From Flavobacterium sp. UBA2787 (GTDB lineage: Bacteria; Bacteroidota; Bacteroidia; Flavobacteriales; Flavobacteriaceae): a stretch of DNA of 64,000 bases. The stretch covers positions 1-64,000 of the forward strand of contig DEHZ01000016.1 in the NCBI GenBank assembly GCA_002352205.1, written 5' to 3'. The notes under the pieces are model-generated. The model was not told the DNA's origin. It did not search any database and saw only the letters and a list, made by a program, of their open reading frames with translations. The first letter of the stretch is position 1; every line of letters begins with the position of its first letter. The translations under genes were made by a program, and so were the position numbers. Below, piece by piece: positions 34,692-44,820 of this stretch.

Positions 34692-36914
34692 TTAATCTTT
34701 ATTTATATACTCAATTGCCTTATCAAGCACTTCATCGCGACCGTTTTTGATACCTTCGATAGTCGGTTTCACTTCGATATCGGGAACAATTCCGATGCGT
34801 TGGGTTTCTCTGCCGTCTGGATAATAAACTCCGATTCCGCTAATCATCGTAGAAATTCCTCCTGGAAGTGAAATATCGGAAACATTACCATCGGCTCCCG
34901 CAGTTGTTGAACCCATCACAATTGCGTTTGGAGATTGTTGATAAGCCATTGCATGAAATTCAGCCCTACTTTGAGTTATTTCATTAACTAAAATCACAAC
35001 TTTCCCTTGATAATTATTTCCATTATTGTTAGACACATTGTAACTAGTGTAAAAAGAAAACATACCAGGTTGCTTTAAACTACCTTTTGTAAACTTAACA
35101 AATGGACTTTTTTTGTGCACAAGATAACTACCTAGTATGTACATTGCATTATGATCAGATGGGTAGTTTCGAATATCCAGAATCAATCCTTTTGAGTTTT
35201 TAAATTGCTGCCATAATTCAGGTAAATTATCTTTTTTAACTGTTCCAAGGTTAATATATGCAATATCTTTTTCAACAAATTTGAAGGAGGGTTCTTGGTC
35301 TTGATAAAATTTATAAATATTAATTTCATCTGTTGTATACGTTGCTATTTTTCGTTGAAATTTTTTCCCATCTCGAATGTATTCAATCGTTAATTCATCG
35401 TCATTTGTTCGCAAAACTAAATTAGCAATGTCTCGTAATTGAGTAGGATAATTGGATGCAGGAGTTCTGTGTAATTTATCTTTCACAAACTCTTCCATTG
35501 GTTTTTGATTCACCGAAGCAATAATATCTCCAACTTTTAGTCCTGATTCTTCACCTAATTTATCATCATAAAAACGTGTAACTACTGCTTTATCTTCGAT
35601 AAATTTAATTTCTGCTACACCGAATTTTGATCCATAAAATTTATTTAAAACAGCATTTCCACCCCAAATATTGGCGTGCGTATCATGAATTCTAGCGATA
35701 ATTTCTAAAGTAGTCAGTGTATATTCTGTTTCGTCTTTTGCTTGAATAAACTTGGGAATAAATTCTTCTAAAACCATTTTCCAATCTTCTTCAATTAAAT
35801 TTTTATAGGGAAAATAATATTGAATCATGTTCCAATAGCGAAACAAAGTCAATAAACGAAAGCCTGTATCGGGATAAACCATTTTTCGATAGGCATTCTC
35901 ATTTTTAAAATCCGGATTATTAACTCCCGAATGAAAAGCTAAATAGTAATGATTATCTGTTCGTTTAGCAATTTTTACATTGTTAAGTGCTGTAGTTAAT
36001 TCATTTGAAAAATTGGAAGTAGTAATCCAATCTAAATCAGGTTTAAATTTAATTTTATCCTTTGGTTCTTTAAGAATTGTTGTTTTAAAATCACCTAAAC
36101 TTGCTATCCATGCAGTAAAAATAGCATCGCGTTCATTTGTTGATTTTGCAGAAAGTATTTTTGGCATAATACGAAACAATTCATAATCCCAATTTAAATC
36201 GCCCGATGCCACTTTAGGATGATGGTATTTTAAAAATCCCCAAATCAATCCGAGCATTTTGAGATTTGTAATTTGAGTAGAAGTATAATCAAACGATGTT
36301 ATTTTTGAACCTTCATCAAATTCTTTATCTAATTGAGCCGGAAAAAAGGGTTTAATAAATGTTTTAGCATTTTGAATTTCTTTTCCGTCAATCGTAACTT
36401 GAAAATCATCTAACCACATTTTGCCTTTTCCAACCAATAATCCACCTACTACTATTCTATCAGTTTTATCCGGACTTAATGGTAAGGTAATTTCGTATTT
36501 AGTCCAATCTGTTGTTCCGACAATTCCTCTATCGTTCATATTATCAAAGCCTAAACTTGGGTCAATTCTCATCCATAATCCGGCATGACCTTCGGAAACA
36601 TTTTCTGTTTTAATGAATCCGCTTAGCGTGATTGATTTTCCTTTGTAATTATCCGGTAATGTAAATGCCCATGCTTTGAAACCTGGATTTCCATCTGTGT
36701 AAGCTAAAGAAACTGAATATTTTCCATTTTTAACAATTGTAGAATCTAATGCTTTTTGATATGTTTCATTTCCAAAGATTTCCCAACCTTTTGGATTTCC
36801 ATTTTCTATGGTTTCAAAATCAAAATTAAATACTGATTTGGGTGGTTGTTTCTGAGCGAAAATCATCATTGTAAATGATAGAAACAAAATCGAAAGCAGG
36901 TAACTTTTTTTCAT
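34692..36914 (-). CDS. S41 family C-terminal processing peptidase, exported
   Basis: A 740-residue protein with signal peptide (MKKSYLLSILFLSFTMMIFAQ). After it comes a jelly-roll, carbohydrate-binding-like region (about 25-180), a helical linker, a PDZ-like segment (VTRFYDDKLGEESGLKVGDIIASVN, about 435-500) and the S41 protease core (about 560-710) with the catalytic region LVNEITQSRAEFHAMAYQ and GSTTAGADGNV. The nucleophile is the Ser of TQSR. The role is unknown; related proteins degrade envelope polypeptides. It is a single gene with no clear operon partner. Confidence 0.87.
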   Translation of the reverse strand: MKKSYLLSILFLSFTMMIFAQKQPPKSVFNFDFETIENGNPKGWEIFGNETYQKALDSTIVKNGKYSVSLAYTDGNPGFKAWAFTLPDNYKGKSITLSGFIKTENVSEGHAGLWMRIDPSLGFDNMNDRGIVGTTDWTKYEITLPLSPDKTDRIVVGGLLVGKGKMWLDDFQVTIDGKEIQNAKTFIKPFFPAQLDKEFDEGSKITSFDYTSTQITNLKMLGLIWGFLKYHHPKVASGDLNWDYELFRIMPKILSAKSTNERDAIFTAWIASLGDFKTTILKEPKDKIKFKPDLDWITTSNFSNELTTALNNVKIAKRTDNHYYLAFHSGVNNPDFKNENAYRKMVYPDTGFRLLTLFRYWNMIQYYFPYKNLIEEDWKMVLEEFIPKFIQAKDETEYTLTTLEIIARIHDTHANIWGGNAVLNKFYGSKFGVAEIKFIEDKAVVTRFYDDKLGEESGLKVGDIIASVNQKPMEEFVKDKLHRTPASNYPTQLRDIANLVLRTNDDELTIEYIRDGKKFQRKIATYTTDEINIYKFYQDQEPSFKFVEKDIAYINLGTVKKDNLPELWQQFKNSKGLILDIRNYPSDHNAMYILGSYLVHKKSPFVKFTKGSLKQPGMFSFYTSYNVSNNNGNNYQGKVVILVNEITQSRAEFHAMAYQQSPNAIVMGSTTAGADGNVSDISLPGGISTMISGIGVYYPDGRETQRIGIVPDIEVKPTIEGIKNGRDEVLDKAIEYINKD

Positions 36915-37138
36915 AAATAGCTGTGTTAAGTCTTTTTAAAATGATAATTTGATTCAATAATTTAAAAATCAATAATGAATGATTATTATTTTTACATCGT
37001 AAATGAAGTAAATTATCTTACAAAGTGAAAAGTGATTAACAAAAGTTTATGTCATTCTGTTCTTTATAAATATATTTTTTTAAAACAAAAAACCGTCTGA
37101 AATTCAAACGGTTTAAAATAACTATGTGTTTTTATAAG
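36915..37138. other. AT-rich gap between SPFH and S41 genes
   Basis: A gap of 224 nt, extremely AT-rich. Apart from the terminator of the SPFH gene at 37088 I see no gene or clear promoter. Confidence 0.4.
37088..37115 (-). terminator. Terminator after the SPFH gene
   Basis: AAACCGT...TGAAATTCA...ACGGTTT forms an imperfect hairpin with T-rich flank, 24 nt after the stop of the gene at 37139. Confidence 0.65.
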
Positions 37139-37957
37139 TTACTGATTTCCCAAAATAATCGGCATTCCATCCTTACCAGAACCAATAACAATTACTTTTG
37201 AATTAGCGGATTTAGACAACTCAATGGTGGCTTGTATGCCTTTTTCCTGTAGAATTTTGTCTGTTAATGATGCACTTAAAATTTGGTTTGCTCTAGCTTT
37301 TCCCTCTGCTTCAATTCGTTGACGTTCGGCTTCTTTTTGAGCTTTTTCCAAACGGAATTCGTATTCCAAACTTTCTTGTTCTTGTTTTAATTTGGTTTCA
37401 ATGGCAATTTTAATTGTGGATGGCAACGTGACATCACGCACAAGAATTTCATTCAATTGAACATATTGATTGGCTAAAATCTTCTTGGTTTCTGTAAAAA
37501 TTTCGTCTTGAATGGCATCTCTTTTGGTGGAATAAAGTTGTTCCGGAGTATATCTTCCCACCACACTTCTGGCGGCAGAACGAATTGCCGGACGAATCAC
37601 TCTTTCGATGTAATTTTCGCCTTTTTCTTGGTGTAATTTTCCTGTAAATTCATATTGCGGATGAAACCAAGCGGTAGCATCGAGTTTGATTTCCAAACCA
37701 TTAGATGACAACACCTGCATTTGTTCTGATAATTCTTGTTGACGAACTTCATAAATAAACACTTTGTTCCAAGGTGCTACGACGTGAAAACCTTCACCTA
37801 AAGGCGGTTCGTCAGTTACGACTCCTCCCCCAAACGTTTTGTAAAGAACGCCAGCTTGACCTGACTCGATGGTAACAGTTGATTTAAAAAGTATAATTAT
37901 TAAAATAATTATTCCAACAATCAATGGGATTAATTTGAAATTGAATTCTTTTTGCAT
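37139..37957 (-). CDS. Prohibitin/SPFH family membrane protein
   Basis: A 272-residue protein with one N-terminal membrane helix (about 10-25) and an SPFH (band 7) domain (about 30-200) with VESGQAGVLYKTFGG and the helical region RPAIRSAARSVVGRYTPEQLYS, typical of prohibitins. The coiled-coil stretch about 190-245 is Glu/Arg/Ala rich. Such proteins form large rings or scaffolds in the membrane, often controlling FtsH. Nothing nearby points to a specific partner. Confidence 0.93.
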   Translation of the reverse strand: MQKEFNFKLIPLIVGIIILIIILFKSTVTIESGQAGVLYKTFGGGVVTDEPPLGEGFHVVAPWNKVFIYEVRQQELSEQMQVLSSNGLEIKLDATAWFHPQYEFTGKLHQEKGENYIERVIRPAIRSAARSVVGRYTPEQLYSTKRDAIQDEIFTETKKILANQYVQLNEILVRDVTLPSTIKIAIETKLKQEQESLEYEFRLEKAQKEAERQRIEAEGKARANQILSASLTDKILQEKGIQATIELSKSANSKVIVIGSGKDGMPIILGNQ

Positions 37958-38016
37958 TATTATTTTTTTTGATTTTGATAAAGATACAAAATGAAATTTA
38001 ATCGCAAAAGAGTTAG

Positions 38017-38517
38017 TTAATCATCATCGGTTTTAGTTTCATTTTCAACAGAAATCACATTATTTTGGAATGTGGTATTTTCTCTAATTTCTGTATGACG
38101 GATTTCGCCACCGGTTGTTCCGGTTTGTTTTCCCAAAAAAATGCAAACTACAGCAATAATAACTGCTATATATGATACAAATACAGCTTTTGAGTGCTTT
38201 TTGAAGTTTAAAAACAAACCAATCAAGGAAACAAAACCTAATGCATACAAAACGATTGCCAATTTTTCGGCCATTTCTTCATGTGTTTCAATAATTTGAT
38301 CGGTTACTCCCGGCAATTTTTCTGCAATTTCTTCTGCTCCTTCTCCTGTAGCCATACTAACTGCGGCAAAAATTGCTCCTACAATAAATAAGCAATATGC
38401 TGTGTTTTTTACGGAATTATTTTTTAAAAATAATCCTGTAACTAAAATACCAAATCCAAGAATTATCCCAATAATTGGAAAGTGGTTTACAACCATGTGT
38501 AAATGTGCGTCGTTCAT
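38017..38517 (-). CDS. Four-helix membrane protein (DUF2231-like)
   Basis: A 166-residue inner-membrane protein with four hydrophobic segments and conserved His residues at the N-terminus (MNDAHLHMVVNHFPIIG), typical of DUF2231-like proteins, sometimes thought to bind heme. The C-terminus is polar and acidic with GGEIRHTEIR. It lies 32 nt downstream of the VIT-family gene and may be co-transcribed with it. The family assignment is by pattern only. Confidence 0.65.
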   Translation of the reverse strand: MNDAHLHMVVNHFPIIGIILGFGILVTGLFLKNNSVKNTAYCLFIVGAIFAAVSMATGEGAEEIAEKLPGVTDQIIETHEEMAEKLAIVLYALGFVSLIGLFLNFKKHSKAVFVSYIAVIIAVVCIFLGKQTGTTGGEIRHTEIRENTTFQNNVISVENETKTDDD

Positions 38518-38549
38518 ATATAAATGTTTTAAAAGTTTATTAGTTTTTG

Positions 38550-39251
38550 TTATACTCTAACCCCAAAAAGATAGCCAACAAGTGCTGATAAAACCATTGC
38601 AATTGTTCCCCAAATTGTTATTCTTAAAATTGCTGTTTTAATACTTGAGCCTCCTGTTTTTGCAGCAATACTTCCTAATACTATTAGAAAAATAATTGTA
38701 AAAGCATACAACCAATATTCCATGTTTTTTATTGGTGTAAAAAGTATCACTAGTAATGGCAAAACACCACCAACGGTAAATGCTGCACCAGATGAAATAG
38801 CTGCTTGTATTGGATTTGCTTGGCTTATTTCATTAATTCCTAATTCATCTCTAATATGAGCCGCTAATGCATCTTTTTCTGTTAATTCAATGGCAACTTG
38901 CATTGCTGTTTCCTTTTTTAAACCTCTTTTTTCATATATTTGAGCTAATATTCTTAGCTCTTCTTCAGGCATTTCTGCTAATTCTTTAATTTCTCTTTCA
39001 ATATCCGCTTTTTCTGTATCTGTTTGCGAACTAACAGAAACATACTCCCCAGCAGCCATTGATAATGCACCTGCAACTAGTCCGGCAACTGTTGCTAATA
39101 AAATAGGTTCTCTAGTTGAACTTGCAGCGGCAACACCAATTGCTAAACTGGAAATAGAAATTATTCCATCGTTTGCTCCCAAAACTGCGGCTCGTAACCA
39201 ATTGCTTCTGTGTATGTAATGATTGTCTAAATAATTATCTATTGTTATCAT
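38550..39251 (-). CDS. VIT1/CCC1 family transporter
   Basis: A 233-residue membrane protein of the VIT1/CCC1 family, iron/manganese transporters. Five membrane segments are visible; the first, with RAAVLGANDGIISISSLAIGVAAA, carries the family signature, and the helix pair AGALSMAAGEYVSVSSQTDTEKAD with EEELRI follows, where acidic residues bind metals. A place downstream of a heavy-metal efflux system agrees with metal homeostasis, although 39 nt separate it from the adaptor gene. Confidence 0.9.
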   Translation of the reverse strand: MITIDNYLDNHYIHRSNWLRAAVLGANDGIISISSLAIGVAAASSTREPILLATVAGLVAGALSMAAGEYVSVSSQTDTEKADIEREIKELAEMPEEELRILAQIYEKRGLKKETAMQVAIELTEKDALAAHIRDELGINEISQANPIQAAISSGAAFTVGGVLPLLVILFTPIKNMEYWLYAFTIIFLIVLGSIAAKTGGSSIKTAILRITIWGTIAMVLSALVGYLFGVRV

Positions 39252-39289
39252 TTGATTTGATTTTAAAATTTATAATATAAATTGAAATT

Positions 39290-40402
39290 TTAATTAATTA
39301 TATCAAAAACACCTTTTGTGAGTAATTTTGTTTCAGTATTAACATTATCATCAGGCATAATTTCAATGAATTTTTCTGATTTTTCACCTACCGTAACAGC
39401 AACTTTTTTGAATTTATAATCTGATGTTTTACTGTTTAAAACCAATACATAATGTTTGTCATTTTCTGTAATGATAGCATCAGAAGGAACTCCAAATCCT
39501 TTTTTAGCATCTGTAATTATGTTAGCCTCTACAAACATTCCAGATAACAATTTTCCTTTTATTTCTGGTGATAGTGTACCAAAAACCGAAATGGTTCTGT
39601 CTTTATTTTCTATCGATTTTCCGACTAATTGTACGCTAGAAATGAATTGTTCTTTGCTTGATTCGGGTACTTTAAAATTGATTTTTTGACCTTGTTTTAC
39701 ATGTAAAATGTCTTTTTCAAAAATGCTTAAATTCAAATGCAAGTAATTGGTATCTACAATTTCTAAAATTACATCCGAAGGCGACATAAACATGCCGACA
39801 TTTGCGTTCATAACTGTTACATCACCAGAAATTGGTGCCGAAATTGTAATTTGTGAGGTAAATTTTCCACGCTCAACATTGGCCGGATTGATGTTTAACA
39901 ACACTAATTTTTCACGTAAGCCTTGATATATTCCTTTTGCTTGGCGGTAATCGCTCTCTGCTTTTAGATAGTTTTTTCGTGAAGTAATTTTTTCATTGTA
40001 TAATGTTGTCTGGCGTTCAAATTCAGATTTTAAATAGTTAATTTGTTCAGCAACTTCTACATAATCCTTTTGTAAATCAAGATAATCTGTGTTTTCTAAT
40101 GTTATTAAAGCTTGTCCTTTTGCAACTTTATCACCAACTAATAATTTGGTAGCTTTTACATAGCCGCCTAAAAACGTGGTCACTTTAGCTCGATATTGTG
40201 GTGGAACATCAATTTTTCCGGATGATTTGACTATAACTTCAAAATCTTGTTCTATAGGTGAACCTATTTCCATTTTTGAAGATTGAAATTGAGCTTCTGT
40301 TACTGTAATCAATCCGTCATCAATTACTTTTTCTTCAGCAACTTCTTGTTTACATGAAAATAAAAGTGTTGTTATTGTTGCTATGTAGAATAGTTTTTTC
40401 AT
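39290..40402 (-). CDS. RND efflux periplasmic adaptor (CusB/CzcB-like) lipoprotein
   Basis: A 370-residue membrane-fusion protein linking an inner-membrane RND pump to an outer-membrane channel. The lipoprotein signal is TTLLFSC (Cys near 17). Barrel-sandwich segments PPQYRAKVTTFLGGYVKATKLLVGDKVAKGQALI and ISAPISGDVTVMNANVGMFMSPSDVI flank a helical hairpin (about 115-160), then a beta-barrel and membrane-proximal domain. ATG at 40402 gives the signal; the longer frame overlaps the pump gene. It starts 7 nt after the pump stop. Confidence 0.92.
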   Translation of the reverse strand: MKKLFYIATITTLLFSCKQEVAEEKVIDDGLITVTEAQFQSSKMEIGSPIEQDFEVIVKSSGKIDVPPQYRAKVTTFLGGYVKATKLLVGDKVAKGQALITLENTDYLDLQKDYVEVAEQINYLKSEFERQTTLYNEKITSRKNYLKAESDYRQAKGIYQGLREKLVLLNINPANVERGKFTSQITISAPISGDVTVMNANVGMFMSPSDVILEIVDTNYLHLNLSIFEKDILHVKQGQKINFKVPESSKEQFISSVQLVGKSIENKDRTISVFGTLSPEIKGKLLSGMFVEANIITDAKKGFGVPSDAIITENDKHYVLVLNSKTSDYKFKKVAVTVGEKSEKFIEIMPDDNVNTETKLLTKGVFDIIN

Positions 40403-40409
40403 TTGTAAA

Positions 40410-43400
40410 TTATTGTATATTAACATATTGTAAGTCTAATTGTGTTTTGTTGTATTGGTTTACGGCATCTAAATAATCAACTTGAATTGTGGTTGCATTT
40501 TCTAAACTTTGTATGAATTGGAAAAAATCAATTTCACCGTGTTTGTAACTCATATTGGCTACTTTAATAATCTCTTGAGAAACTTTTTTTCCGTATTGAT
40601 TATAGTAATCGATGGCTTGGTTATATTGTTCTAATTCGCTGTTTTTCTGGTTAATGTGTGCATCAATTTTGATTAATTCATGTTGTTTTTGTTGTTCCCA
40701 AGCTTGTGTTTCTAACTTGGCTACTTTAGATTTAGCAACATTCCCATTGAATAAAATTGGAACAGCAACTCCTACTTGAAATCCATATAAAGATTGTGAA
40801 ATTCCGCTATTTCTTCCTTGAAAATATTCCACATTTATATCGGGTAACCAATTCTGTTTTTGGAGTTTTTCAGTAGATTTATATTTATTTGTAACACTTT
40901 CTAAATAAGAACTATACAATTCTTTACTTGAAGTGTTTAATGTGTTATTTATAGGTTTAATCTCATTCGTTTTTACTCTAATTTTTTCCTCCGATTGTAC
41001 TAAAGCTTGTAATACTTCTAATTGTGCTTTTTTCTCTTTATCTAATTGTGAAAGTTTGGTTCTAATTTGTCTAAATTTTGCTTCGGCAGTTATTTTTTCC
41101 AAGTAATTGGTTTCGCCTAATTCAAATCTTCGGTCGCTTGCTTTAGAGAAATTTTGGTACAAACTATCTAAATATTTATATAATTTTTCCTGATGTTGCA
41201 CATATACAATTTGATGATATACTTTTGAAACTTCCAATTTGAGTTTGTTTTTTTGTAATTCGAAGGAAGCCTTTTGACTTTCTAATTCAGCTTTATAGAC
41301 CTTTTTTTGAGCACCATAAACCGTTGGAAAAGCAAATGATTGCTGTACTCCAAATACTTTTAAGGGTTCGTTATTTAACGCTAAATTATTTTGGTCATAG
41401 CTATAATACACATTCGTTTTATCAAAAGAATAAGCCGTTTTTACGTTTGCGTTTGCTTTGTCGATTTGCAATTGCCCAGCTTTTACTAATTTATTGTTTA
41501 GCAAAGCTTTATTCATAATTGAATCTAGTTCAGCATTATTTTCTTGTGCAAAACCAAAGCTTGTTGCAAATAAAAATAGTAAAATATAAGTTCCGCTTAG
41601 ATGTTTTTTGAATTTTGGTTTTTTGAATTCTTTCTCATCAAAAACTTTGAATAAAATAGGTAATACAATCATGGTTAACAGAGTTGCCGTGAATAATCCG
41701 CCAATAACTACGGTTGCTAACGGGCGTTGAACCTCTGCTCCTGCCGATGATGAAATTGCCATTGGTAAAAATCCTAAAGCGGCGGCGGCGGCGGTTAATA
41801 AAACTGGTCGAAGTCTATCGGTGGTTCCTTTTAAAATTAGTTCGTTCATATCTTTCATGCCACTGTGTTTCAATTCTTTAAAATGTTCAATTAGTACGAT
41901 TCCGTTTAGCACTGCAATTCCGAATAATGCAATAAATCCAACGCCTGCCGAAATACTAAATGGTAAATCTCGCATCCATAAAAATAAAACACCACCAACA
42001 GCCGATAAAGGAATTGCAGAATATACCATTAATGCTTCTTTGATGGAACCAAAGGCAAAATGTAATAAGATAAAAATTAAAAATAAGGCAATTGGTACAG
42101 CAATTAACAATCGGGCTTTTGCACTTTGTAAGTTTTCAAATTGACCACCATAAGTAACACGATAGCCTGTTGGTAAATCGATTTTGGTTTCAATAATTTG
42201 CTGAACATCATCAACAACACTTTGTAAATCACGGTTTCTTACGTTGATTCCCACAATAATTCTTCGATTGGTATTGTCTCTTGAAATTTTAGCCGGACCT
42301 TCTGTATATTCGATAGACGCTAATTCTCTTAGCGGAATTTGCTCGCCATTTGGAGTGGAAACATATAAATTTCGTAAGTCTTCAATATCGGTTCTGTTGG
42401 TTTTATCTAATCGAATGACCATATCAAAACGTTTTTCACCTTCAAATACGTTCCCAACGGTTTTCCCTGCGAAACCTAAAGCAATCATTTCGTTTAAATC
42501 GGCAATATTTAAGCCATAACGAGCAATTTTACTTCGGTCATAATCAACAATCATTTGTGGTAAACCTTCCGTTTTTTCGATGATAATATCCGATGCACCT
42601 TCCACATTTTTAATTGCTTTTTCGATTTCATGTGCTTTTTTGGCTAAAATATCTAAATCTTCACCAAAAATTTTAATGGCCACATCGGAACGAGAACCCG
42701 AAATTAATTCGTTGAAACGCATTTCAATAGGTTGCGTAAATTCGATTTCCATGTTTGGAATTTTCTCTTCTAAAGCCGCTTTGATTTTATCGGCTAATTC
42801 ATCTTTAGAATTGGCAGAAACCCATTCAGATTTTGGTTTTAATTTTACGATAATGTCACTTTCTTCCATACTCATTGGATCGGTTGGCACTTCGGCAGCA
42901 CCAATTCTACTGACTACTTGAGAAACTTCTGGAAAATTTTTAAGAATTATTTTTTCAATCTTGGTAGTCGTTTCAATGGTTTTAGAAAGCGAAGTTCCTG
43001 TTTTTAAAACGGGTTGAATTACGAAATCACCTTCATCTAATGTTGGAATAAATTCCCCACCCATGGTTGCAAACAATCCAATAGCTAAAAACAATAACCC
43101 AACAGCTCCGTAAAGTACTTTTTTAGTATTTCCTAAAGCCCAAGTAATCACAGGTAAATACCATGAATTCAGTTTGTTAATTAACCGATTTGAAATTGAT
43201 TTTGGGTTTTCTTCTTGCGGTTTTAAAAACAATGAAGCCGCAACAGGAACATAAGTAAAACAGAATAACATAGCACCCACCAAAGCAAAACTAAATGTCA
43301 TTGCCATAGGTTTAAACATTTTTCCTTCAACACCTGATAAGGAAAGAATTGGAATAAATACAATAAGAATGATTAACTGACCAAAAATAGCCGAATTCAT

Positions 43401-44747
43401 CATTTTTGAAGCACTTTTATAGGTAATTTGGTCTATTTCTAACTGACGTTCTTCTTTGGCTAAACCAACTAAATGTCTTGATTTATGAGCAATTTGAAAA
43501 GCAATAAATTCAACGATAATCACAGCTCCGTCGATGATGATTCCGAAATCTATCGCCCCTAAACTCATTAAATTGGCATCAATTCCAAAAATATTCATAA
43601 AGGAAATCGCAAATAACAAACAAAGCGGAATTACGGAAGCCACAACTAATCCTGAACGCCAATTTCCGAGTAATAAAACCACAACAAAAGTTACGATTAA
43701 GCAACCTAAAATCAAGTTTTCAGCAACGGTGAATGTAGTTTTACCTACTAACTCACTTCGTTCTAAAAATCCGTTGATGTAAACGCCTTCCGGTAATGTT
43801 TTTTCAATTTCGGTAACTCTATGTTTTACATCTTCAATTACTTGTTTTGAGTTTCCGCCTTTTAGCATCATTACTTGACCTAAAACCTTCTCACCTTCTC
43901 CATTTCCTGTAATTGCTCCAAAACGATTGGCATGACCAAATTGTACTTTGGCGATGTCTTTAATGTATATTGGCAAACCAGAATCGTTTTTAACGACAAT
44001 ATTTTCAATATCTTGAGCGGAATTTACTTTTCCTTCGCCACGAATGAAATAACTTTGATTGGTTTTTTCAATATACGAACCACCGGCAATGCTATTATTT
44101 TTTTCCAACGCTGTAAAAATAGCAGTAGTAGAAATGTTCATTGCCTTTAAACTTGCTGGATTTATAGCAATTTCATATTGTTTTAAAAAGCCACCCCAAG
44201 TATTGATTTCAACCACACCTTTAATTCCAGATAATTGTCTTTTTACGACCCAATCTTGAATAGTTCGCAAATCGGTAACTGAATAATGATTTTTGAATTC
44301 GGGTTTTACTTCTAAAGTATATTGATAGATTTCGCCTAAACCAGTGGTAATTGGTCCCATTTCTGGTGTTCCAAAACCTTCTGGAATTTTTTCGGTAGCA
44401 GTTTTAATTTTTTCAGCTATTAATTGTCTAGGTAAATACGTTCCGATTTCGTCTTCAAAAACAATGGTTACCACAGATAATCCGAATTTAGAAATAGAAC
44501 GAATTTCGGTTACACTAGGCAAATTCGCCATTTCAATTTCTACAGGATACGTAATATATTGCTCGATATCTTGAGTAGAAAGATTACGAGATGTTGTAAT
44601 TACTTGTACCTGATTATTAGTAACATCAGGTACAGCACCGATTGAAATTTGGAAAACTGAAAACAAACCAAATCCAACAACACCAAGTGTAAACAAAAGG
44701 ATTATGAGTTTATTTTTTAAACTAAAGGCAATGATTTTCTCAAGCAT
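40410..44747 (-). CDS. CusA/CzcA-type RND pump fused to TolC-like outer-membrane factor
   Basis: A 1445-residue fusion. Residues 1 to about 1035 are a complete heavy-metal RND pump with twelve membrane helices; the helix DFGIIIDGAVIIVEF carries the proton-relay Asp typical of the CzcA/CusA group. After KKHLSG a hydrophobic segment (about 1050-1067, ending GFAQE) looks like a signal peptide with cleavage between Ala1067 and Gln1068, followed by a 378-residue TolC-like channel (two rounds of helical hairpins, LAVSKVYHQIVYVQ, VGVAVPILFNG). The adaptor follows at 40402. Exported cation unknown; Cu, Zn or Co are family options. Confidence 0.93.
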   Translation of the reverse strand: MLEKIIAFSLKNKLIILLFTLGVVGFGLFSVFQISIGAVPDVTNNQVQVITTSRNLSTQDIEQYITYPVEIEMANLPSVTEIRSISKFGLSVVTIVFEDEIGTYLPRQLIAEKIKTATEKIPEGFGTPEMGPITTGLGEIYQYTLEVKPEFKNHYSVTDLRTIQDWVVKRQLSGIKGVVEINTWGGFLKQYEIAINPASLKAMNISTTAIFTALEKNNSIAGGSYIEKTNQSYFIRGEGKVNSAQDIENIVVKNDSGLPIYIKDIAKVQFGHANRFGAITGNGEGEKVLGQVMMLKGGNSKQVIEDVKHRVTEIEKTLPEGVYINGFLERSELVGKTTFTVAENLILGCLIVTFVVVLLLGNWRSGLVVASVIPLCLLFAISFMNIFGIDANLMSLGAIDFGIIIDGAVIIVEFIAFQIAHKSRHLVGLAKEERQLEIDQITYKSASKMMNSAIFGQLIILIVFIPILSLSGVEGKMFKPMAMTFSFALVGAMLFCFTYVPVAASLFLKPQEENPKSISNRLINKLNSWYLPVITWALGNTKKVLYGAVGLLFLAIGLFATMGGEFIPTLDEGDFVIQPVLKTGTSLSKTIETTTKIEKIILKNFPEVSQVVSRIGAAEVPTDPMSMEESDIIVKLKPKSEWVSANSKDELADKIKAALEEKIPNMEIEFTQPIEMRFNELISGSRSDVAIKIFGEDLDILAKKAHEIEKAIKNVEGASDIIIEKTEGLPQMIVDYDRSKIARYGLNIADLNEMIALGFAGKTVGNVFEGEKRFDMVIRLDKTNRTDIEDLRNLYVSTPNGEQIPLRELASIEYTEGPAKISRDNTNRRIIVGINVRNRDLQSVVDDVQQIIETKIDLPTGYRVTYGGQFENLQSAKARLLIAVPIALFLIFILLHFAFGSIKEALMVYSAIPLSAVGGVLFLWMRDLPFSISAGVGFIALFGIAVLNGIVLIEHFKELKHSGMKDMNELILKGTTDRLRPVLLTAAAAALGFLPMAISSSAGAEVQRPLATVVIGGLFTATLLTMIVLPILFKVFDEKEFKKPKFKKHLSGTYILLFLFATSFGFAQENNAELDSIMNKALLNNKLVKAGQLQIDKANANVKTAYSFDKTNVYYSYDQNNLALNNEPLKVFGVQQSFAFPTVYGAQKKVYKAELESQKASFELQKNKLKLEVSKVYHQIVYVQHQEKLYKYLDSLYQNFSKASDRRFELGETNYLEKITAEAKFRQIRTKLSQLDKEKKAQLEVLQALVQSEEKIRVKTNEIKPINNTLNTSSKELYSSYLESVTNKYKSTEKLQKQNWLPDINVEYFQGRNSGISQSLYGFQVGVAVPILFNGNVAKSKVAKLETQAWEQQKQHELIKIDAHINQKNSELEQYNQAIDYYNQYGKKVSQEIIKVANMSYKHGEIDFFQFIQSLENATTIQVDYLDAVNQYNKTQLDLQYVNIQ

Positions 44748-44768
44748 TTTGGCAACTTTTAATTTCAG

Positions 44769-44776
44769 TAAAATTA
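44769..44776 (-). promoter_or_regulatory. -7-like element of the efflux operon
   Basis: TAATTTTA on the minus strand, identical to the element in front of the thioredoxin gene at 49864. It lies 22 nt upstream of the pump start and below the repeated motif at 44793. Confidence 0.45.
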
Positions 44777-44792
44777 ATCTGAAAATAAAGAA

Positions 44793-44812
44793 ATTGACTT
44801 AAGATTGACTTA
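44793..44812 (-). promoter_or_regulatory. Candidate response-regulator site, efflux promoter
   Basis: ATTGACTTA occurs twice (44793-44801 and 44804-44812) with 11-bp period, the layout of OmpR/PhoB-class sites. The core ACTTAAGATTGACTTA recurs with one change at 49911-49926, in front of the other operon of this island. It lies about 31-50 nt upstream of the predicted start. Confidence 0.6.
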
Positions 44813-44820
44813 GGAATACA

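Noticed and set aside
41821-44574. Several plus-strand frames over the RND pump gene
   Set aside because: They are antisense shadows of the long conserved frame on the minus strand.
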